Positions 43,463 to 52,836 are shown, counted from the stretch's first letter. The stretch is DNA of 64,000 nucleotides from JAURNZ01 sp036337715 (GCA_036337715.1 JAYZDS010000009.1:62001-126000); one strand, 5' to 3'. A program made the numbers and translations. The notes: generated by a model from the letters alone, not told the origin.

Positions 43463-44323
43463 ATGTCAAGTAATTTAATTGTTCAAAAAAATGATCTATT
43501 TCCTCAGGCCATTCCACTCGGGTCGATTGAAGCCTATATCAGACACGTTAATAACATCAATATTTTAACAGTTGAGGAAGAACAGGCTTTAGTACAAAAA
43601 ATGAAAGCAGGAGACATAGCTGCTGCAAAATCGCTAGTCATGTCCCACTTAAGATTTGTCGTACATGTCGCTAAACGGTATTCAGGATACAATTTAGGGC
43701 TTGCTGACTTAATTCAGGAAGGCAATGTAGGGTTACTAGAAGCAGTGAAACGCTTTGACCCAACTGCAAATGTTCGACTTGTTACATATGCAATTTATTG
43801 GATAAAATCCAAAATTAATGATTTTGTTATTGAGAATTGCAAAATGGTTAAGATTGCAACAACCAAAGCACAACGTAAATTATTTTTTAAGCTGAGAAGC
43901 ATGCAAAAAAATTGGTTTGATGACCAAGATGCACACTATGTTGCTAACACGCTTAATGTCAAAGTAAAGGACGTTTTAACGATGGTATCTAGATTATATA
44001 GCAAAGACACCTCACTACTAGACGATCAACCTCAAAATGATGAATTGGGAATTGAAAATCAATCCTATGCAGTTATCGGAGACTCCAGCTATGCCCCAGA
44101 AAATGTATTATCCGATAAGCAAGATAATTTGACTCTGATTAAAGATGCTGTTCACGCACTTGACGAACGAAGCGCATTCATTATTAAATCTAGGTGGCTG
44201 TCTGACAAAAAAGCGACACTATCTGAACTATCTAAGCATCTCAATATTTCTCTGGAAAGGGTTCGACAAATTGAGTCCGAAGCATTAAAACACTTAAAAC
44301 ATAAATTTAAACAGGCTAATTAG
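43463..44323 (+). CDS. rpoH: heat-shock sigma factor RpoH
   Basis: Alternative sigma-32 factor that directs heat-shock transcription. The 286-residue protein has region 1.2/2 (SIEAYIRHVNNINILTVEEE; HLRFVVHVAKRYSGY; LADLIQEGNVGLLEAVKRFD), the RpoH box QRKLFFKLRSMQ that separates this group from RpoD, and region 4 with LSKHLNISLERVRQIESEAL. It is divergent from the M23 gene and 3 bp before greA, so the two are co-transcribed. ftsY-ftsE-ftsX, the usual neighbours, are absent. Confidence 0.95.
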   Translation: MSSNLIVQKNDLFPQAIPLGSIEAYIRHVNNINILTVEEEQALVQKMKAGDIAAAKSLVMSHLRFVVHVAKRYSGYNLGLADLIQEGNVGLLEAVKRFDPTANVRLVTYAIYWIKSKINDFVIENCKMVKIATTKAQRKLFFKLRSMQKNWFDDQDAHYVANTLNVKVKDVLTMVSRLYSKDTSLLDDQPQNDELGIENQSYAVIGDSSYAPENVLSDKQDNLTLIKDAVHALDERSAFIIKSRWLSDKKATLSELSKHLNISLERVRQIESEALKHLKHKFKQAN

Positions 44324-44326
44324 TTT

Positions 44327-44797
44327 ATGAAAAAATACCCAATTACAACCATTGGTTATGAATCAATTAAGGTAGAGCTCAGCGAGCTTAAAAATAAAAG
44401 AGCACAAGTATCCAAAGCCATCGGTGAAGCAAGAGAGCATGGTGATTTAAAAGAAAATGCTGAATATCATGCTGCAAAAGACGAACAAAGACTGAATGAA
44501 GAGCGTATCGCAAATCTTGAGCACCAGATAGCACTTGCTGAAGTGATTGATATAAGCAAATTAAAAAATACTGGCCAAGTGATTTTCGGCTGCATGGTTA
44601 ACTTAGTTGACCTGGATACTGAGGAACGCTTTGAATTCCAAATAGTGGGAGAATATGAAGCAAATGTTTCTAAGGGCAAGCTGTCTATTGCATCCCCAAT
44701 TGCAAGGGCCTTACTAAGAAAAGAAGTAGGTGAAACAGTTCTTGTTGAAACCCCAAAAGGACAAATAGAATACGAAATAACCGACATTCATTTTTAA
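44327..44797 (+). CDS. greA: transcript cleavage factor GreA
   Basis: Rescues backtracked RNA polymerase by stimulating cleavage of the transcript. The 156-residue protein has the N-terminal coiled coil (ELSELKNKRAQVSKAIGEAR) with the tip acidic pair region REHGDLKENAEYHAAKDEQ, and the C-terminal FKBP-like domain ending in SPIARALLRKEVGETV and VETPKGQIEYEI. It lies directly after rpoH. A 151-bp AT-rich gap follows before the aldolase gene. Confidence 0.95.
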   Translation: MKKYPITTIGYESIKVELSELKNKRAQVSKAIGEAREHGDLKENAEYHAAKDEQRLNEERIANLEHQIALAEVIDISKLKNTGQVIFGCMVNLVDLDTEERFEFQIVGEYEANVSKGKLSIASPIARALLRKEVGETVLVETPKGQIEYEITDIHF

Positions 44798-44888
44798 TTG
44801 ATTCTAGCCAAATTATTTAAAAAAAATATAGTTTTTTTTCTTATCCACCTTACTATCATTATTGAAGTTAACTTTTTATAAAAGACAT

Positions 44889-44917
44889 TTGCGATATGCA
44901 TAAACTTACCATAAAAT
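44889..44917 (+). promoter_or_regulatory. putative promoter of the class I aldolase gene
   Basis: TTGCGA (-35, 44889-44894), 17-bp spacer and TAAAAT (-10, 44912-44917). The leader of about 25 bases contains GGGAG upstream of the ATG at 44949, in contrast to the leaderless genes of this window. Confidence 0.45.
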
Positions 44918-44948
44918 AGGTTCATAATTTTAATGGGAGCAAATCTTT

Positions 44949-45935
44949 ATGTCACTGATTGAAAATACAATTGACGCTTTAACTTTACCCGGCCGAGGGA
45001 TATTAGCTGCTGATGAAAGCACACCAACCATCACTAAGAGACTAAAAGAGATTCAAGTCGATAGCACACCTGAATCTAGATATGATTACAGGCATTTGCT
45101 ATTATCTACTCCAAATTTAAATCAGTACATCGGTGGGGTCATCCTTTTTGAAGAAAGTTTAAATCAAACAGGTCCATTCGGCAAACTTACAGACCATATG
45201 CAATCAATGCAAATAGGCATCAAAGTGGATAAAGGGCTATGTGCCTTACCTAATACAGATGAAGAAAAAATCACAGAAGGTCTTGATGGACTTGGCCAAA
45301 GACTTGATAGCTACAAAGAAGCAGGGGCAAGATTCACAAAATGGCGATGCGTTTATGATATTGATACTTATAAACCATCTGAATTAGCCATAGATACAAA
45401 TGCAGAAATACTTGCCAGATATGCTGCAATAGCACAAGCACATGATTTTGTGCCTATCGTTGAACCAGAGGTACTTCATGACGGAACACATACCATAGAT
45501 CAATGCTATCAAGCATCCTGTGCCGCCCTTGAAGCAGTATTTATTGCTCTGAAGCGACACAGAGTCGATTTAGAATATATGATTCTAAAACCAAACATGA
45601 TTGCGCCAGGAAAAAAATCCAAAGAAATGATTAACCCTGAAGAAGTTGCACATTATACACTTAATGCATTTATGCGACATGTACCCGCAGCAGTGCCATC
45701 GATCAATTTCTTGTCGGGAGGCATCCCTGCGGATATGGCACACCAGTGTTTACAAGAAATGAACAAAATTGGAGACTTACTACCTTGGAGATTAAGTTAT
45801 TCTTTTGCTAGAGCACTCCAAGAACCTTGCATGCAAACTTGGTTAGGGAAGGAAGAAAACAAAACATCTGCTCAAGAAAAATTATTAGAATATGCACAAA
45901 AAAACAGTGAGTGTTTAGCAGACTTTGGTCAATAA
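44949..45935 (+). CDS. class I fructose-bisphosphate aldolase
   Basis: Schiff-base aldolase cleaving fructose-1,6-bisphosphate to glyceraldehyde-3-phosphate and dihydroxyacetone phosphate. The 328-residue protein matches the class I type familiar from animals and plants: GRGILAADESTPTITKRL, GARFTKWRCVYDI with an active-site lysine, and EYMILKPNMIAPGKKS with the Schiff-base lysine, then FLSGGIPADMA. It is distinct from the class II zinc enzyme of most gammaproteobacteria and lacks the C-terminal tyrosine extension of the animal enzyme. It stands alone between greA and convergent glmU, ending in a hairpin. Confidence 0.92.
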   Translation: MSLIENTIDALTLPGRGILAADESTPTITKRLKEIQVDSTPESRYDYRHLLLSTPNLNQYIGGVILFEESLNQTGPFGKLTDHMQSMQIGIKVDKGLCALPNTDEEKITEGLDGLGQRLDSYKEAGARFTKWRCVYDIDTYKPSELAIDTNAEILARYAAIAQAHDFVPIVEPEVLHDGTHTIDQCYQASCAALEAVFIALKRHRVDLEYMILKPNMIAPGKKSKEMINPEEVAHYTLNAFMRHVPAAVPSINFLSGGIPADMAHQCLQEMNKIGDLLPWRLSYSFARALQEPCMQTWLGKEENKTSAQEKLLEYAQKNSECLADFGQ

Positions 45936-45946
45936 TTATTTAGATG

Positions 45947-45989
45947 GCTTAACAAACTTTAATCTTTAGAAGATATAGGTTTGTTAAGC
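45947..45989. terminator. inverted repeat between class I aldolase and glmU, possible bidirectional terminator
   Basis: An exact 11-bp inverted repeat, GCTTAACAAAC (45947-45957) and GTTTGTTAAGC (45979-45989), encloses a 21-base AT-rich loop between the aldolase stop and the end of glmU. The right arm lies within the last glmU codons. There is only a short T-rich stretch after it, so a Rho-independent terminator is possible but not typical. Confidence 0.45.
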
Positions 45990-47305
45990 TGTTTTGATCT
46001 ACCGATAGATAAGTTATGTTTTGGCACACTTTTTGTAACACATGATCCTGCTGCCACAAAAACGTAATCCTCTAAGTGAATAGGGGCAATTAACTGGCAA
46101 TCTGATCCAACAAAAACATGATCACCTAAAACAGTTTTATGCTTTTTCTTACCATCCCAATTACAAACGATGACACCTGCACCGATATTACAATTCTTAC
46201 CAATGTCGACATCGCCTAAATAAGCTAAGTGTTTGGCTTTAGACCTTTGACCAATGTATGCTTGTTTGGTTTCGACAAAAGAACCAATTTCTGCATAGTC
46301 AGCTATCACTGTACCATTTCTACAATATGCAAATGGTCCAACTTTTGCGTGTGCGGCTAGGTAAGTTTGATCTAACACTGAATTTGCTTGAATTGATGCA
46401 TGGTCTCCCATTTGTACATGACTCAACACTGCATTCTCACCAATAAAGCAATTTGAACCTATGCTACAAGGGCCCATTAAAGACACATTTGGGCGGATTT
46501 CTGTATCAAAGCCTATATCTACCTCGCCTTGACACTCAAAACGTGCTGGATCGCAAATTTTGACACCCTTCCTTAAAAACTCATAAGCTCTTTTCTTGTA
46601 ATAAACTCGCTGCAACATCACAAGCTCTTCCATTGCATTCACGCCGCTGAAAGCAATGTGATCATCAGAACAATGTGCGGATATTGAAACACCTTCTTTA
46701 TGTGCTTTCGTAACAATGTCTGTTAATAGATACTCTTGTTGTTTGTTATTATTATCTAACCCATGAATCCAATTTTTCACCTGTTCAACTGAGCCACTTA
46801 ATATTCCTGTAAATACTTCTTTTATTTTTCTCTGTTGAACAGTCGCATCCACTTCCTCAATAATTGCCTCAGGATTATCATTGTCATCTCTGATTAATCG
46901 ACCATATCCAAAGGGGTTTTCTTGATTGACAGTGAGTAATTTTAAATCACATTTAGCATCAAGCATGATTTTAATTTCGTCCAATTTAACCAGAGGCATA
47001 TCAGCATATATAACAAGAAATTTACCGTGATCAATACCATCAAGCGCTTTAATTAGCGCATCTGCAGTACCCTTTGGATCGCTTTGACACACCCATCTTA
47101 TTTTTGCGTCTGGCACCAATGGCGCAAATTCTATCTGATTATTTTGACCATGAACAATATGAATATACTTTGGCTGACACTGTTTTGCTAAATCATATGA
47201 CCATCTAAGCAATGGTTTTCCGGCAAAATCATGTGCAGGCTTACTTTTGTTTGACTGCATTCTTGAGCCTTTACCACCTGCGAGAATAATAACATGATCA
47301 ATCAT
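45959..47305 (-). CDS. glmU: bifunctional UDP-N-acetylglucosamine pyrophosphorylase / glucosamine-1-phosphate acetyltransferase
   Basis: Makes UDP-GlcNAc, precursor of peptidoglycan and LPS. The 448-residue protein has the N-terminal nucleotidyltransferase (VIILAGGKGSRMQSNKSKPA; VIYADMPLV) and the C-terminal left-handed beta-helix acetyltransferase with hexapeptide repeats (IGSNCFIGENAVLSHVQMG; IGAGVIVCNWDGKKKHKT). The usual ATMPL-type sequence reads YADMPL. It follows atpC by 4 bp, keeping the common gammaproteobacterial atp-glmU order. Confidence 0.95.
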   Translation of the reverse strand: MIDHVIILAGGKGSRMQSNKSKPAHDFAGKPLLRWSYDLAKQCQPKYIHIVHGQNNQIEFAPLVPDAKIRWVCQSDPKGTADALIKALDGIDHGKFLVIYADMPLVKLDEIKIMLDAKCDLKLLTVNQENPFGYGRLIRDDNDNPEAIIEEVDATVQQRKIKEVFTGILSGSVEQVKNWIHGLDNNNKQQEYLLTDIVTKAHKEGVSISAHCSDDHIAFSGVNAMEELVMLQRVYYKKRAYEFLRKGVKICDPARFECQGEVDIGFDTEIRPNVSLMGPCSIGSNCFIGENAVLSHVQMGDHASIQANSVLDQTYLAAHAKVGPFAYCRNGTVIADYAEIGSFVETKQAYIGQRSKAKHLAYLGDVDIGKNCNIGAGVIVCNWDGKKKHKTVLGDHVFVGSDCQLIAPIHLEDYVFVAAGSCVTKSVPKHNLSIGRSKQLNKPISSKD

Positions 47306-47309
47306 GGTG

Positions 47310-47711
47310 CTACTTTTTCTTTTTAATGCTTTTTAACAGTCGTATTTGATCTGTCAGAGCCGACAATTCTGATAAGACCACCGCATAATCAATTGAAGAT
47401 TTCTGTAAGTCACCACGTAGATGGACCATTTTTTCTTCAACACTAGCTTGATCGATTTCATCGGTTGTTTTGGCTTGATCAATTGCAATAATTACCTCAT
47501 TGGGTCTTGCTTCTAAAACGCCACCACTGATAAAAATGCCTTCTTTAACGTTATCTTCAGTTTCATAATATAAATCAGACTCGACTAGTTCTGCTAAAAA
47601 ATGAGCATGGCCTGGTCTGATTTCAAAAGCACCTTGTGGGCTTCTAGCAAAAATAGCAGCTACTTTTCCTTGATAGATTTCTTTGTTTAAACTAACAATC
47701 GTTAAGTTCAT
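47310..47711 (-). CDS. atpC: ATP synthase F1 epsilon subunit
   Basis: Regulatory subunit of the F1 rotor stalk. The 133-residue protein has the N-terminal beta-sandwich (IVSLNKEIYQGKVAAIFARS; GAFEIRPGHAHFLAEL; FISGGVLEARPNEVIIAID) and a helical C-terminal pair of about 45 residues. The start overlaps the atpD stop as TAATG. It is the last atp gene before glmU. Confidence 0.93.
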   Translation of the reverse strand: MNLTIVSLNKEIYQGKVAAIFARSPQGAFEIRPGHAHFLAELVESDLYYETEDNVKEGIFISGGVLEARPNEVIIAIDQAKTTDEIDQASVEEKMVHLRGDLQKSSIDYAVVLSELSALTDQIRLLKSIKKKK

Positions 47712-49114
47712 TAAGCTTTAACCCCTTCGCTTGCTTCATTAACTTTTGAAAAAACTTCATCAATGTTCCCTACCATATAAAATGCGTTCTCAGGAATATG
47801 ATCACACTCGCCGGAAATGATGGCTTTGAATCCTTTTATGGTATCTGCTAAAGAAACGTATTTACCAGGGGCACCTGTAAATACTTCAGCGACATAGAAG
47901 GGTTGAGATAAAAACTTCTGAATTTTTCTTGAACGATATACTGTCAAACGATCCTCTTCTGACAATTCGTCCATTCCCAGAATCGCAATAATATCCTTTA
48001 GTTCCTTCTCTTTCTGAAGAATGCGCTGGACTTCTCGAGCAACATCATAATGTTCTTGACCGATAACTAATGGGTCTAATTGCCTACTTGTTGAATCCAA
48101 TGGGTCAATCGCAGGATAAATACCTTTAGCAGCAATCTGCCTCGACAAGACAACAGTTGCATCCAAATGCGCAAATGTGGTTGCTGGAGAAGGGTCTGTC
48201 AAATCATCTGCTGGAACATAAATAGCTTGGACAGATGTAATTGAACCAGTTTTTGTTGAAGTAATACGCTCTTGCAGTGAACCCATCTCTTGAGCCAATG
48301 TCGGTTGATAACCCACAGCGGATGGCATACGACCCAATAATGCAGAAACTTCAACACCAGCTAGTGTGTAACGATATATATTATCTACGAAAAATAAAAC
48401 GTCCCGACCTTCATCTCGCAGACTTTCAGCAATAGTCAGACCAGTACTTGCTACCCTTAATCTATTACCAGGTGGCTCGTTCATCTGGCCGTAGACCAGA
48501 GCGACTTTATCCAAGACATTTGAATCATTCATCTCATGATAAAAATCGTTTCCTTCTCTGGTTCTTTCACCAACACCTGTAAATACAGAATAACCACTGT
48601 GTTGAACGGCGATATTACGAATTAATTCAAGCATGTTTACTGTTTTACCAACACCGGCACCACCAAACAATCCAACTTTACCACCTTTTGCAAAAGGACA
48701 AAGTAGATCAATCACCTTAATCCCTGTTTCTAAAAGTTCTTGGCTGACAGATAAATCAACAAATTTTGGTGGGTCTCTATGAATAGGTAGTTTCTCAGCA
48801 TCACCTATAGGTCCTTTTTCATCGATAGGGGACCCTAAGACATCAACGATTCTTCCAAGCATAGGCTGACCAACAGGAACTTCAATTGGGCCACCTGAAG
48901 TTGTCACATCCATACCTCTTTTAAGACCATCTGTCGCACCCATTGCGATAGTCCTTGCAATATTATCACCAATCTGTTGTTGGACCTCTAATACTAAATC
49001 TGTTTCTGCAACAACCAAGGCATCATAAACCTTTGGTGTTTGTCCAATTGGGAATTTTACATCAATAATCGCGCCGACAATGGCTTCAATGTGTCCTGTA
49101 ATTTGTTTTGACAT
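47711..49114 (-). CDS. atpD: ATP synthase F1 beta subunit
   Basis: Catalytic subunit of the ATP synthase. The 467-residue protein has the P-loop GLFGGAGVGKTVNMLELI, the catalytic-glutamate region VFTGVGERTREGNDFYHEM, and the DELSEEDRLTVYRSRKIQKF segment of the C-terminal domain, which carries the DELSEED motif. All are canonical. It lies between atpG (20 bp) and atpC (1-bp overlap). Confidence 0.98.
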   Translation of the reverse strand: MSKQITGHIEAIVGAIIDVKFPIGQTPKVYDALVVAETDLVLEVQQQIGDNIARTIAMGATDGLKRGMDVTTSGGPIEVPVGQPMLGRIVDVLGSPIDEKGPIGDAEKLPIHRDPPKFVDLSVSQELLETGIKVIDLLCPFAKGGKVGLFGGAGVGKTVNMLELIRNIAVQHSGYSVFTGVGERTREGNDFYHEMNDSNVLDKVALVYGQMNEPPGNRLRVASTGLTIAESLRDEGRDVLFFVDNIYRYTLAGVEVSALLGRMPSAVGYQPTLAQEMGSLQERITSTKTGSITSVQAIYVPADDLTDPSPATTFAHLDATVVLSRQIAAKGIYPAIDPLDSTSRQLDPLVIGQEHYDVAREVQRILQKEKELKDIIAILGMDELSEEDRLTVYRSRKIQKFLSQPFYVAEVFTGAPGKYVSLADTIKGFKAIISGECDHIPENAFYMVGNIDEVFSKVNEASEGVKA

Positions 49115-49134
49115 TCTCTATCCTCTTTTAAAAT

Positions 49135-49974
49135 TTAAACGGCATCTGCACCGGCAATAATTTCTGAAAGTTCTGTGGTAATAACAGCTTGTCTGGCTTT
49201 GTTATAGGCCAAATTTAAGTCATCTATAACAGTTTGCGCATTATCTGTCGCACTTTTCATAGCAATCATTCTTGCTGATTGTTCACAAGCTAAATTTTCT
49301 AATACAGCCTTGTAAACCACAGAATCTATATATTTATAAACTAATTTATCAATAATACTTTCAGCATCTGGTTCATAAATATAATCCCAATTTGTATTGT
49401 CTTGGGTTGTTTTTTCTATAGGTAATAATTTAGCAACCGTTGGTTCTTGAGTCATTACATTAACGTATTTATTATAAACCAAGTAGACTTTATCAAATTC
49501 GCCCGCCAAAAAACCATCTAAAGCAGGCTTAATGACTCGATCTATCGAATGTTTTGATGGCTGATCACCTAAATGCGTTTCCTCAGCTAAAACATTGCCC
49601 CCGACGCGTCGAAAAAACTGCTTTGCTTTATTTCCAATAACACACAAATTTTCCTGTTTAGATTGCTTTAGCACCTTAAGCAAGGTCTTAAATAATACAA
49701 TGTTCAAGCCGCCACATAAACCACGGTCACTTGATATGACAATGTATATAGCCTTTTTACTTTTTCTCTTTTCAAAAAAAGGATGCTGACCCTCATAACT
49801 TTCGGCAACTTTTTGCATCAATTTAGAAATGGTATCTGCATACGGCCTAGCACTTGACATTGCTCTTTGTGATTTTGCCATTTTACTTGAAGCAACCAAC
49901 TGCATGGCTGAGGTAATCTTTTTAGTTCTCTCAGTACTTGCTATGACTGCTCTGATGGATGCCATATCTGACAT
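49135..49974 (-). CDS. atpG: ATP synthase F1 gamma subunit
   Basis: Central rotor shaft of the F1 motor. The 279-residue protein begins with IRAVIASTERTKKITSAMQL, has YIVISSDRGLCGGLN in the Rossmann-like part and ends with the long helix SATDNAQTVIDDLNLAYNKA followed by RQAVITTELSEIIAGADAV, which is the family signature. It is in the standard position between atpA (6 bp) and atpD. Confidence 0.97.
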   Translation of the reverse strand: MSDMASIRAVIASTERTKKITSAMQLVASSKMAKSQRAMSSARPYADTISKLMQKVAESYEGQHPFFEKRKSKKAIYIVISSDRGLCGGLNIVLFKTLLKVLKQSKQENLCVIGNKAKQFFRRVGGNVLAEETHLGDQPSKHSIDRVIKPALDGFLAGEFDKVYLVYNKYVNVMTQEPTVAKLLPIEKTTQDNTNWDYIYEPDAESIIDKLVYKYIDSVVYKAVLENLACEQSARMIAMKSATDNAQTVIDDLNLAYNKARQAVITTELSEIIAGADAV

Positions 49975-49980
49975 AGCTAT

Positions 49981-51522
49981 TTACTCCGAAAAAATCTTTT
50001 TAAATGCTGTGATGGCTTTTTCAAAATTAGTTTTAAATGAATCAGTCAATTTTGGTGTTTCATTTACTTTATCTAACCACTTCTTATGTTTTGTATTGAG
50101 ATATTTGATAAAGGACTCTTCGAATTCAACCACTTTTTCACTTGAGACATCATCTAAATAGCCTTCATTTACCATATAAAGTACACATGCTGTTTCGGCA
50201 ACTGAGTAAGGAGAATATTGATGTTGTTTAAGTATCTCTGTAATTCTTTTTCCTCTTTCAAGCTGTTGCTTTGTTGAATCATCTAAATCAGATGCAAACT
50301 GTGCAAATGCTTCTAATTCATGAAACTGAGCTAATGCCAAGCGAACACTACCACCTAATTTTTTAACAATAGATGTTTGCGCAGCACCACCTACACGAGA
50401 AACAGATAAGCCCGCATTAATGGCCGGACGTTTGTTTGAATTAAACATATCTGTATCAAGATAAATCTGACCGTCTGTAATAGATATCACGTTAGTTGGG
50501 ACAAAAGCAGAAACGTCACCTGCTTGAGTTTCGATGATTGGCAGTGCAGTTAAAGAACCTGTTTTGCCAGTTACTTTACCACTGGTTAATTTTGAAACAT
50601 AATCAGGGTTAACTCTCGCTGCACGCTCAAGCAATCTTGAATGCAGATAGAAAATATCGCCTGGATACGCCTCACGACCTGGTGGACGTCTCAACAATAA
50701 TGAAATTTGTCTGTAGGCAACTGCGTGCTTTGATAAATCATCATAAATAATTAAAGCATCTTCGCCCTTATCCATAAAATATTCACCCATGGCACAACCT
50801 GCATAGGGGGCGATATATTGCAACGCAGCAGATTCAGCAGCATTTGCAGTAACAATAATGGTATTTTTGAGTGCATCATGCTCCTCTAGCTTATGCACTA
50901 AGTTAGCAATAGATGAGGCTTTTTGACCAATACCAACATAAATACATTTTACACCTGTGTCTTTTTGGTTAATGATGGTATCAATAGCAATTGCTGTTTT
51001 TCCAGTTTGTCTATCACCAATAATCAGCTCACGCTGACCACGGCCAATGGGAACCATAACATCAATTGGTTTTAAACCGGTTTGTAATGGTTGACTAACA
51101 GATTGACGTGCAATCACCCCGGGCGCGACCCTTTCAACTGGAGAAGTTTCTTTACAGTCAATATCGCCTTTTCCGTCAACAGGCTCTCCTAGCGCATTTA
51201 CAACACGCCCTAACAATGCTTCTCCAATAGGCACCTGAAGAATTTTGCCTGAACAAGAGACTTGGTCACCCTCTTTAAGATGATCATAACCACCTAATAC
51301 TACGGCACCAACACAATCACTTTCTAAATTAAGCGCCATTGCGATAGAACCACCTGGTAAATCAAGCATCTCTCCACACATTGTGTCTTTGATCCCAAAC
51401 AAACGAACAACACCATCTTTAACACTCAGAATTGAACCAGTTGTCTTGGTCTGACTATCTAGGTCAACACCCTCAATTTTCTTTTTGATTATATCACTTA
51501 TTTCTGATGCACTTACAGTCAT
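49981..51522 (-). CDS. atpA: ATP synthase F1 alpha subunit
   Basis: Non-catalytic nucleotide-binding subunit of F1. The 513-residue protein has the P-loop ELIIGDRQTGKTAIAIDTII, the YDDLSKHAVAYRQISLLLRR strand with Walker B and the arginine-finger region RPAINAGLSVSRVGGAAQ. Length equals E. coli AtpA. It follows atpH by 9 bp and precedes atpG by 6 bp. Confidence 0.98.
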   Translation of the reverse strand: MTVSASEISDIIKKKIEGVDLDSQTKTTGSILSVKDGVVRLFGIKDTMCGEMLDLPGGSIAMALNLESDCVGAVVLGGYDHLKEGDQVSCSGKILQVPIGEALLGRVVNALGEPVDGKGDIDCKETSPVERVAPGVIARQSVSQPLQTGLKPIDVMVPIGRGQRELIIGDRQTGKTAIAIDTIINQKDTGVKCIYVGIGQKASSIANLVHKLEEHDALKNTIIVTANAAESAALQYIAPYAGCAMGEYFMDKGEDALIIYDDLSKHAVAYRQISLLLRRPPGREAYPGDIFYLHSRLLERAARVNPDYVSKLTSGKVTGKTGSLTALPIIETQAGDVSAFVPTNVISITDGQIYLDTDMFNSNKRPAINAGLSVSRVGGAAQTSIVKKLGGSVRLALAQFHELEAFAQFASDLDDSTKQQLERGKRITEILKQHQYSPYSVAETACVLYMVNEGYLDDVSSEKVVEFEESFIKYLNTKHKKWLDKVNETPKLTDSFKTNFEKAITAFKKIFSE

Positions 51523-51531
51523 AAATACCCC

Positions 51532-52056
51532 TTAGAATTGTTCCTTAAATTTGTTTAATTGGCTATGAACAGACCAATCAATTTGTTTCCCATCTACCTC
51601 GAGCAACAAAGATCCAACAAGCGTTGAATCAATATGTGAGGTTAACTCAACATCTTTAGCGTTGAACTCTTTCATAATGAATGTCTTTACTTTTTTCTCA
51701 AGAGAAGAAGATAATTTATGCGCTGTTTTTACGATGGCTTCCACTTCTCCGTTGGCCTCTAAAAACATTTTTTTCAAAACATCTCTGAGTGCCACAACGC
51801 TACTTAACCGATGATTCTCAACAAGTGTTTTTAATAAATTATCATGATGCTTATCTTTCACATCGAGCGCTGTTTTTACAACTTCATGAATCATCTGACC
51901 TGAAATAGCAGGATGCTGGATCATATTTTCAAATGCATGATCACTTGCTAAACGCACAAGTCCATCAAGGAACTTCATCCATCCCTGTTGAGCTTTTTTA
52001 GTTGTGGCAAGCATGCTGATTGCATTAGCGTAAGGTCTAACAACTGCATATGACAT
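51532..52056 (-). CDS. atpH: ATP synthase F1 delta subunit
   Basis: Connects the F1 head to the peripheral stalk. The 174-residue protein begins with the helical AVVRPYANAISMLATTKKAQ bundle and ends with LTSHIDSTLVGSLLLEVDGK followed by QIDWSV, the family signature near the C-terminus. It is followed by atpA and preceded by atpF with a 1-bp gap. Confidence 0.93.
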   Translation of the reverse strand: MSYAVVRPYANAISMLATTKKAQQGWMKFLDGLVRLASDHAFENMIQHPAISGQMIHEVVKTALDVKDKHHDNLLKTLVENHRLSSVVALRDVLKKMFLEANGEVEAIVKTAHKLSSSLEKKVKTFIMKEFNAKDVELTSHIDSTLVGSLLLEVDGKQIDWSVHSQLNKFKEQF

Positions 52057-52057
52057 G

Positions 52058-52531
52058 CTAACTTACCTCTTTAAGTTCAGCTTCAATCATTTTGCTGTCC
52101 AGTTTTGCATCTAGTTTCTTTGCAATAACACGCTGTGCTATTTCTAGTGCATACCCACCAACCTCAGACATCAATTGTTCTTTGAGCTGGGTTCTTTGCA
52201 CTTCAATTTCTGCATAAGAATCTTCTACAATTTGATTGTGCTTTGCTTCAGCGTCTTTCTTTGCCTCTAGTACAACCACTTGGGCATGCTTTTTGGCTTC
52301 ATCGATAATATCTTTCGCGTTCGTTCTAGCTTCTTTAAGTAGTGATTTGACCGTTTCATCAGCCTGATGTAGCTGATATCTAGCGCGTTCTGCATCTTCG
52401 AGACTTTTAGCAATTTCAGCTGAACGATCATCAAGCACTTTCTCAAACATTGGCCATACGTACTGCATGATCAACATAATAAAAGACACAAAAATTAGGA
52501 CTTGGATAAAGAGTGTCAAATTGACATTCAT
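52058..52531 (-). CDS. atpF: ATP synthase Fo b subunit
   Basis: Peripheral stalk subunit. The 157-residue protein has one N-terminal membrane span (LTLFIQVLIFVSFIMLIMQY followed by VWP) and then a long charged, alanine-rich coiled coil (DDRSAEIAKSLEDAERARYQ onward) to the C-terminus. It resembles E. coli AtpF (156 residues). It lies 2 bp after atpE. Confidence 0.95.
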   Translation of the reverse strand: MNVNLTLFIQVLIFVSFIMLIMQYVWPMFEKVLDDRSAEIAKSLEDAERARYQLHQADETVKSLLKEARTNAKDIIDEAKKHAQVVVLEAKKDAEAKHNQIVEDSYAEIEVQRTQLKEQLMSEVGGYALEIAQRVIAKKLDAKLDSKMIEAELKEVS

Positions 52532-52533
52532 AA

Positions 52534-52836
52534 TTATGCCCCAGCTGCAATACTCGTGATTGAAGAAATAAATGGATTACTAAATGTGAATAGTAATGCA
52601 ATTGCAACACCGATCATTGAGATCGCATCTAATAAACCGGCGACAATAAACATTTTAACCTGAAGCATTGGCGCTAATTCTGGCTGTCTTGCGACCCCGT
52701 CTAAAAATTTACCACCTAAAAGACCAAAGCCTATTGCTGTTCCTAAAGCACCTAGTCCAATCAAAACACTTACAGCTAATGCTGTAATGCCGTATATCTG
52801 AGTGTGTAAATGTGTAAGTGTTAATGGTTCTGCCAT
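52534..52836 (-). CDS. atpE: ATP synthase Fo c subunit (proteolipid)
   Basis: Ring-forming proton-carrying subunit. From the ATG at 52836 the protein has about 100 residues with two membrane hairpin helices: LIGLGALGTAIGFGLLGGKF with the glycine motif and the loop ARQPELAP, then AGLLDAISMIGVAIALLF with the proton-binding aspartate. A longer frame to 52983 would add 49 residues overlapping atpB and is rejected: GAGGAG lies eight bases before 52836. The N-terminal extension of about 18 residues before the first helix is slightly longer than in E. coli. Confidence 0.96.
   Translation of the reverse strand: MAEPLTLTHLHTQIYGITALAVSVLIGLGALGTAIGFGLLGGKFLDGVARQPELAPMLQVKMFIVAGLLDAISMIGVAIALLFTFSNPFISSITSIAAGA

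Noticed and set aside
44467..44787. 106-residue open frame antisense to greA
   Set aside because: Shadow of a conserved gene; serine-rich low-information translation.
44841..44849. TTATCCACC as a DnaA box between greA and the aldolase gene
   Set aside because: A single box with one mismatch in an AT-rich gap; no cluster nearby, so it is not evidence for an origin.
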